In this document: in pieces, positions 44,185 to 48,862 of the stretch
Position numbering within the stretch: the first letter of the stretch is position 1
How the letters are laid out: the number at the start of each line of letters is the position of its first letter
Assembly (NCBI GenBank): GCA_014763895.1
Contig: JACXUM010000014.1
Coordinates: 1 to 48,862, forward strand
Length of the DNA stretch: 48,862 nt
Direction: 5' to 3'
Origin: Campylobacterales bacterium
Lineage (GTDB): Bacteria; Campylobacterota; Campylobacteria; Campylobacterales; Sulfurovaceae
Notes under the pieces: model-generated
Database searches by the model: none
What the model saw: the letters and a program-made list of their open reading frames with translations, nothing else
What the model was told of the DNA's origin: nothing
Translations under genes and position numbers: made by a program

Positions 44185-45864
44185 TCAGTCACCATGGGGG
44201 CCGTCATGACAGTCATAACAAGTTATCTGATGTCCTTTGTTAAATGTCTTTTGTCCATCCTCAATTGTAAATGTTCTGTCGGTAAAGGTCTTAGATAGCA
44301 CAGAGCCGCGATAATCGTTGCCATGACAGGTTTTACACTGTTCAGAATTGTTTTCCGCTGCACTTTCATGCCCGTTAACCCATGCTTGACCGACGGTATG
44401 CATTCCGTGAGGTCCGCCTGTAACAGTATTTGGCACATTTTGGTGACATGCCGTACATTCTGCGATCGTACCTTCATGACCTTGAACAGCAATACTTAAT
44501 TTGTTGTCTGCTTCGTGTGCCGGGTAGATGGCATGCGTTGATCCATGACACGCTTCACATTGTAGTTGCCCATGACCTTTACTGTAACGATAAAGACTTT
44601 TCCCGCTAGAAGGTGTGTTGATATTGGTGGCAAATCTTGTATCTACAACATGTCTTAGTGTATTGGTTTTCGGATCAATGGCACTTGTTTCTTGCATTCC
44701 ATCATGATGACATGCCTGACAGTTTGGTTGATCCAGCCATCCTTCTCTTTGTTCTCTGCCTACATCATCCATTAGACCATGACAGCTTTGACATTGTATG
44801 AGTGAATTTCCGTTTGCATCTTTTGCATCGCCCATAGCACCTCTTAGGCACTTGGTCTGTGCACCTGGATGGCAAGCATAACATGATGTCCTGTTGGTAC
44901 TGTCACTAAGTTTGAGGTTGGTATCCGGATCAATGACGTCGGCATGTTTTCCATGAATTGCCTGTGTAAACGGTTTAAGTTCTATGCCTATACCGGGCAA
45001 AACATTGGATTTGTGACATGCAACACAGAGTACAGGGGTGCCACTTCTGGCTGTCATCTCCAATCCTTCATTGTTATAGTCGTATCCCTTATTTGTAAGC
45101 TGCACAGCATGATTGCTGACAGCATCTGGGTGTTTGTCATCATGCAGTCTGAGAATATTGTATTTGTAATCTTTTTCCTGGTCTGAATCATTGACCCAGC
45201 CATTAATTGGTTCTGCTTCTGTAACAGAATTACTGCCGTGGCATCGTTTACAGTCCATTTCATCACTAACCGGAAGAACTGTTTGGACTTGGGAGAGTAT
45301 ATTTCCCTGTGTATCTTTAGCTGTAACTTTGACTAATGGATAGTAGTTTTTTGTACCGTTATCGTTGTATGGCGTGATAGGGATGCCTTCTGCTTCCCAC
45401 CACTGATGATCGGAGTTGAATTTCATCTGCACCGGTGTTGTGGTTGCCATAGGATTGCCTGCAAGACCAGTATCAGGTACCAAATCTACTCCAAAAAGAT
45501 CGATCGCATAGTCCCAGAAGTTTGTTTTGCTTTTTCCATCAGTTGTTTGGATACTAGTTGTATTCCATTGATTGTCAGTGCCTTTTGTTGCTTCATAGGT
45601 AAGAATGATACCTGAAGTAATGAGATCACCGTTCTTATTTTTAATCTGTGCATGCAGGTTGTTGTAGGGAGGTAATACAGAGAATACCGAGTAGTCTTTG
45701 CCATCCATGCAATGCATCCCAAGATCATTCCATGCCGTTAAGGTATATGTTCCGTCTATTACAACAGGTCCATCATCGGTATTATTGCCAGAACTGCCAC
45801 TTCCACCGCATGCCATAAAGAAAAATATGCTGGGAATCGTTAATAAAAGAGTGATCTTTTTCAT
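44185..45864 (-). CDS. Nine-haem c-type cytochrome lipoprotein
   Basis: The 559-aa protein has a lipoprotein signal (lipobox FMAC, Cys19) with a Gly/Ser linker, then an N-terminal domain that starts LTAWNDLGMHCMDGKDYSV (a motif seen in other multihaem cytochromes) and nine CxxCH heme sites (CKRCH, CVACH, CYACH, CQSCH, CQACH, CEACH, CTACH, CKTCH, CYDCH). Several extra His residues (HxxxH, HHDG) can be axial ligands. It should be on the periplasmic or outer face of the envelope and move electrons; the acceptor is unknown. No partner oxidoreductase is adjacent. Confidence 0.9.
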   Translation of the reverse strand: MKKITLLLTIPSIFFFMACGGSGSSGNNTDDGPVVIDGTYTLTAWNDLGMHCMDGKDYSVFSVLPPYNNLHAQIKNKNGDLITSGIILTYEATKGTDNQWNTTSIQTTDGKSKTNFWDYAIDLFGVDLVPDTGLAGNPMATTTPVQMKFNSDHQWWEAEGIPITPYNDNGTKNYYPLVKVTAKDTQGNILSQVQTVLPVSDEMDCKRCHGSNSVTEAEPINGWVNDSDQEKDYKYNILRLHDDKHPDAVSNHAVQLTNKGYDYNNEGLEMTARSGTPVLCVACHKSNVLPGIGIELKPFTQAIHGKHADVIDPDTNLKLSDSTNRTSCYACHPGAQTKCLRGAMGDAKDANGNSLIQCQSCHGLMDDVGREQREGWLDQPNCQACHHDGMQETSAIDPKTNTLRHVVDTRFATNINTPSSGKSLYRYSKGHGQLQCEACHGSTHAIYPAHEADNKLSIAVQGHEGTIAECTACHQNVPNTVTGGPHGMHTVGQAWVNGHESAAENNSEQCKTCHGNDYRGSVLSKTFTDRTFTIEDGQKTFNKGHQITCYDCHDGPHGD

Positions 45865-45998
45865 TTCATACTCCGAATTTTTTACAATATATAACTATAA
45901 CAATCTATTATGAAGATTTGATGAATGCCGATTTTTTACCTAATTAAGGAGAAGGAATTTATAATGGTTTGACAAGCAGCTTTTAAAAAAGGAAAATG

Positions 45999-46268
45999 AT
46001 GCATTTGCTTATCGTGGAAGATGAACACTCCGTAGCGGACCAGCTAAAACAGTTACTGGAAAAAGAAAAATATACCTGTGATGTGGCATATAGTTACCGT
46101 GATGCTCTGGAGTTGATCGATGAAAAACGGTTTGATCTGGTATTGCTGGACTGGAACCTGCCTGACGGAGACGGATTATCGCCACTTACTCTCATGCGAG
46201 ATGAAGGGATAAATAGCTGCTTGATTGAGGTGAAATTGCACTTGGGATTAGAATTGGCGAAGTTTTAG
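45999..46268 (+). pseudogene. Truncated response-regulator receiver domain
   Basis: The first 70 or so codons encode a normal receiver: LLIVEDE (acidic pocket), the phosphorylation Asp in LVLLDWNLPDGDGL (about residue 52), and LMRDEGINS. At about 46218 similarity ends and a stretch CLIEVKLHLGLELAKF runs to a stop. The Thr/Ser and Lys of the receiver active site and any output domain are missing. AAAAGG precedes the double ATG (45996/45999), and a TATAAT at 45960-45965 may be its -10. It is best read as the remnant of a response regulator cut by recombination at the junction with the tRNA region. Confidence 0.8.
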
Positions 46269-46352
46269 ATGATTGACTGAAGTGAAATTAGGTTAGTAAT
46301 TAGAATTGTCGCCAGCTCTAGACAATATAAAAGTGTACCCTAAAGTGTACCC
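46223..46352. repeat. Direct repeats at a probable integration scar
   Basis: Two imperfect copies of a sequence of about 39-42 bp (46223-46261 and 46271-46312; both begin GATTGA and share GTGAAATT and ATTAGAATTG) are followed by a tandem 11-bp repeat AAAGTGTACCC (46330-46340 and 46342-46352). They lie between the broken receiver gene and tRNA-fMet. The rest of 46269-46423 has no gene. This has the look of an old attachment-site junction. Confidence 0.55.
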
Positions 46353-46423
46353 CAACTAATTATTAAGTATATTATCTTGGTGGATTATTTTATTAATTTG
46401 ACGCTATGGTCGTTGTTTGTGGT

Positions 46424-46500
<77 letters not shown>

Positions 46501-46516
46501 ATTGTTAAAAAGAGGT

Positions 46517-46533
46517 AGGATTTTTAAAATCCT
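46517..46533. repeat. Palindrome in the tRNA spacer
   Basis: AGGATTTT-T-AAAATCCT (8-bp arms around one base) lies in the 38-bp spacer between the two tRNA genes. It may help processing of the tandem precursor. Confidence 0.5.
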
Positions 46534-46538
46534 ATAGG

Positions 46539-46613
46539 TGGATGGGGTAGAGGGATTCGAACCCCCGAATATCGGTACCAAAAACCGAGGCCTTACCGCT
46601 TGGCGATACCCCA
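46539..46613 (-). tRNA. tRNA-Gln (TTG)
   Basis: The 75-nt minus-strand gene starts TGGGGTA and ends TACCCCA plus discriminator T and encoded CCA. The anticodon loop TTTTGGT has TTG at positions 34-36, so it reads CAA/CAG (Gln). The D arm contains AAGCGGTAAGG and the T loop GTTCGAATC. It is first in the transcript with tRNA-fMet. Confidence 0.92.
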
Positions 46614-46646
46614 TTAGTTATAAGTCTTACTGCTTATGTGGACGAC

Positions 46647-46675
46647 ATTATAGCCAAAACAAGCCTTTTTGTCAA
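46647..46675 (-). promoter_or_regulatory. Consensus promoter of the tRNA-Gln/tRNA-fMet unit
   Basis: On the minus strand a perfect TTGACA (46675-46670) and perfect TATAAT (46652-46647) are spaced by 17 bp, 34 bp upstream of tRNA-Gln. It is the strongest sigma-70 promoter in the window, as expected for stable RNA. Confidence 0.85.
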
Positions 46676-46702
46676 GGGAAGTGCGAAAAAAAATGATAAA
46701 AG

Positions 46703-46731
46703 TTGTGAAATAAAGAGCAAACAGGTATAAT
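46703..46731 (+). promoter_or_regulatory. Predicted promoter of the ribB gene
   Basis: TTGTGA at 46703-46708 and TATAAT at 46726-46731 are 17 bp apart, about 50 bp upstream of the ATG. No FMN riboswitch-like structure fits in the short leader of about 45 nt. Confidence 0.55.
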
Positions 46732-46781
46732 GTTTAAATAATAAATTTGATCATTATTGTAAAGAATTGGAGAATTAGAGA

Positions 46782-47813
46782 ATGTCGCAAGATGCAATCA
46801 AAAGAGTAGAAAAAGCCATAGCAGATATCAAGCATGGCAAAATGGTCATTATGATGGATGACGAAGACAGAGAGAACGAGGGGGACCTCGTTTTTGCTGC
46901 GACTTTTTCTACCCCTGATATGGTGAATTTCATGGCTAAAGAGGCCAGAGGGCTCATCTGTACGCCGATCACCAAAGAGATGGCAACAAAGTTGGATCTT
47001 GTGCCGATGGTCAATTATAATGATTCGAATCATGAAACGGCATTTACCGTATCCATTGACTCCAAAACAGCTACTACGGGGATTTCTGCAGCTGAGCGAA
47101 GCGACTGTATTTCCAAACTGGCCAACCCACTAACCGTAGCATCAGATTTTGTACGTCCTGGGCACATTTTTCCATTGATCGCTAAAGACGGCGGAGTACT
47201 GGTACGTACAGGACATACCGAAGGCTCTGTTGATCTGTGTAAGCTTGCTGGGCTCGCACCTGCTGCAGTGATCTGTGAGATCATTAAGGATGACGGTACG
47301 ATGGCAAGGATGGATGATCTGAAAGAGTTTTCAAAGAAATATGATCTTTCGATCGTGTATATCTCGGATATCGTTGAGTATCGTTTGGCAAATGAACAGC
47401 TTGTTCAAAGAGTTTCTTCAGAAGAGAGTGAACTTCGAGGTATGAAAGTGGAAAAGATCAAATATATCGATCATCTCGGACGTACCCATACCGTGATTCA
47501 ATTTTATAAACTCCATGAAACTTCAAACGTCAAGTTCCACAATATCGGCTCTGATATCGATCTGATGCTTGATGATAAGCGTTTCAATGCTTTACATAAC
47601 GCAATTGATTATCTAAAAAGCAACGGCGGGATCTTGATATTCTTGGATACGAAAATCATATCCCATGAGCAGGCAAAAGAGTTTGGTGTCGGGGCTCAGA
47701 TTCTAAAAGATTTGGGTATCAAGAACATCAACCTTTTAACAACGAACAAAGAGACAGAGTTTGTAGGATTAAGCGGATTTGGTCTGAATGTTGTGGATAA
47801 GATCATGATTTAA
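46782..47813 (+). CDS. ribB: 3,4-dihydroxy-2-butanone 4-phosphate synthase with degenerate GTP cyclohydrolase II domain
   Basis: The 343-aa protein starts with a complete RibB domain (about residues 1-205): DDEDRENEGDL, GISAAERSDC, VRPGHIFPL and GHTEGSVDLCKLAGL hold metal, phosphate and catalytic contacts. It makes the four-carbon precursor of riboflavin. The second half (about 206-343) resembles RibA but lacks the three zinc cysteines and GTP-site residues; where C-x-x-G-D should be, it reads VKFHNIGSDIDL. So only RibB activity is expected, as in the RibBX-type fusions known from other bacteria including Helicobacter relatives. A separate RibA must exist elsewhere. Confidence 0.9.
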   Translation: MSQDAIKRVEKAIADIKHGKMVIMMDDEDRENEGDLVFAATFSTPDMVNFMAKEARGLICTPITKEMATKLDLVPMVNYNDSNHETAFTVSIDSKTATTGISAAERSDCISKLANPLTVASDFVRPGHIFPLIAKDGGVLVRTGHTEGSVDLCKLAGLAPAAVICEIIKDDGTMARMDDLKEFSKKYDLSIVYISDIVEYRLANEQLVQRVSSEESELRGMKVEKIKYIDHLGRTHTVIQFYKLHETSNVKFHNIGSDIDLMLDDKRFNALHNAIDYLKSNGGILIFLDTKIISHEQAKEFGVGAQILKDLGIKNINLLTTNKETEFVGLSGFGLNVVDKIMI

Positions 47814-47836
47814 CCAGAAGGTCTTGAAGAGAAAGA

Positions 47837-48770
47837 ATGAGAAAATATTTTCAGAAGATCAGTCTTAACGCCATCAATTTATACGGGGTGATCATTCTTT
47901 TTCTTTTTGCCATACTGTTTACTTCGCTGGTCATTTTTGAAGAATATCGGGATTTTGAAGAAGAAGAGATCGCGCTTAGAGAAAACTATATCAAGACGCA
48001 GAAAGAGCATATCAAGCAAGAGACAGAACGCGTACTGACTTATATGCAATATGCCTATGATACTTTTAAAGATGAAAACGAAACCAAGATTAAAAATGGT
48101 GTGGTAAGCTCGATAGAGCATCTTTTTGATAGAACCGATAGCAGCAACTATATCTTCATTTATACCTTGGAAGGGATCAATGTCTCCGATCCCAACAAGC
48201 TACACAACCTTGGTAAAAATATGATCGATATTCAGGATGTTAACGGTGTCTATATCCTGCAAGAGTTGATCGATAAAGCAAAAAATGGCGGCGGTTATGT
48301 TCAGTACATTTGGGACAACCCCGTAAAAAAAAGAACTCTCCTCGAAAATTTCCTATGCAACGGTATTCGCTCCATGGAACTGGCTGGTCGGAACCGGTGT
48401 ATATCTGGATGAGATCGAAGATATCATTGCACAAAGGAAACATATCCTTAAGGATCGCTTGATCAAATATGTGATGGAAATCTTAACACTTGCAACGATT
48501 CTTTTTGGTTTTGCTTTGGCCGGTATGAAACTTATAAACGGAGTTATGCGCAATGAGATAGAAACATTTCGTGACTTTTTCCAGCAATCTGTAACACACT
48601 ATGTCGTAATAGACAAAAGACAGATTCACATTAAAGAATTTCAGACCCTGGTTGAGTATGTCAATGAGATGGTCGGTGCCATCCATCGTAGAAACTTTAA
48701 GCTTAAAGAACTGAATACGTCCTTGGAGAAGAAGGTCGAAAATAAAACAGCAAAATTGCAAAAACTATAA
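47837..48770 (+). pseudogene. Cache-domain membrane sensor with a poly-A frameshift
   Basis: The start encodes a membrane helix (about residues 12-35), a coiled helix, and a single Cache domain with YIFIYTLEGINVSDPN. After CCC-GTA a run of eight A (48325-48332) shifts the frame: as written it ends soon after at 48412, but with seven A it continues as KELSSKISYATVFAPWNWLV, the normal Cache ending GTGVYLDEIED, a second membrane helix and a HAMP-like/coiled-coil C-terminus, stopping at 48770. The full protein would have about 310 residues. No kinase or methyl-accepting output domain follows. It may be phase-variable, mutated, or misread. It lies 23 bp after ribB. Confidence 0.82.
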
Positions 48771-48854
48771 TGTCCCGGAAAATTTCGACAGCGACTTAAG
48801 CATTTCTTATTCCTAAATGATACAATAAATGAGGAATTTAGGAAAGGAAAAAAG

Positions 48855-48862
48855 ATGAGCAA
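48855..48862 (+). CDS. Start of a gene running off the right edge
   Basis: An ATG at 48855 with a strong GGAAAGG ribosome binding site begins MS- before the window ends. A TACAAT at 48821-48826 may be its -10. Nothing can be said of the product; a partner kinase or regulator for the Cache sensor would be a reasonable expectation. Confidence 0.45.

Noticed and set aside
46782-46800. FMN riboswitch before ribB
   Set aside because: The predicted leader is only about 45 nt, too short for an RFN element, and its conserved segments are absent.

Overview
The window reads as chromosomal DNA of a Campylobacterota (Epsilonproteobacteria) bacterium, most like a Sulfurovum/Sulfurimonas-type sulfur oxidiser. 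This is inferred from gene content, not from a marker search. Supporting signs are moderate AT richness, tightly packed operons with 1-8 bp overlaps, a RibB fused to a non-catalytic RibA-like domain, a di-heme cytochrome c peroxidase, a nine-haem lipoprotein, a CPA2 antiporter, and strong sigma-70 -10 boxes with weaker -35 boxes.

Layout. 1-640: two AT-rich small genes of unknown function and the start of an edge gene, ended by a perfect 34-bp palindrome. 649-3139 (minus): cold-shock protein with a long leader, DUF1456 protein, DUF302 lipoprotein, ychF. 3265-4893 (plus): CPA2 antiporter. 4937-11344 (minus): trpB-pepA, then DUF1003 protein, RMD1/DUF155 protein and metallophosphoesterase, then a TonB-like protein. 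11432-18640 (plus): hemL, AtpZ-like protein, an unknown membrane protein, then a peptidoglycan-sugar salvage set (periplasmic amidase, sodium:solute symporter, AnmK, AmgK, MurU). 18691-23318 (minus): small secreted protein, FMN reductase, a methyltransferase broken by a stop, HAD phosphatase, YgiQ. 23443-23838 (plus): an FtsH N-terminal domain with no ATPase or protease. 23908-33319 (minus): cytochrome c peroxidase, DEAD-box helicase, PAS-GGDEF-EAL protein with a degenerate EAL, and sufBCDE plus a SufT-like gene. 33561-36925 (plus): acidic small protein, then retropepsin-like protease, transglutaminase-like/7TM protein and ATP-grasp ligase. 36944-38625 (minus): SulP transporter with a frameshift and an amber stop. 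38747-39340 (minus): outer-membrane barrel. 39516-43823 (plus): pta-ackA and an SbmA/BacA-like protein. 43870-45864 (minus): glycine-zipper lipoprotein and nine-haem cytochrome lipoprotein. 45999-46613: truncated response regulator, repeat-bearing junction, and initiator tRNA-Met and tRNA-Gln genes (minus) under a consensus promoter. 46782-48862 (plus): ribB/ribA-like gene, a frameshifted Cache-domain sensor, and the first codons of another gene.

How it fits together. The main functional modules are murein-sugar salvage (AmiD, symporter, AnmK, AmgK, MurU), Fe-S assembly (Suf), acetyl-CoA/acetate interconversion (Pta-AckA), and the protease/7TM/ATP-grasp operon, which looks like a peptide- or envelope-modifying system. 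Several accessory genes are damaged: the methyltransferase (TAA), SulP (A7 frameshift plus TAG), the Cache sensor (A8 frameshift), and the response regulator (truncated next to a tRNA). These suggest recent gene decay, phase variation in poly-A tracts, or sequencing error; the raw sequence cannot tell these apart.
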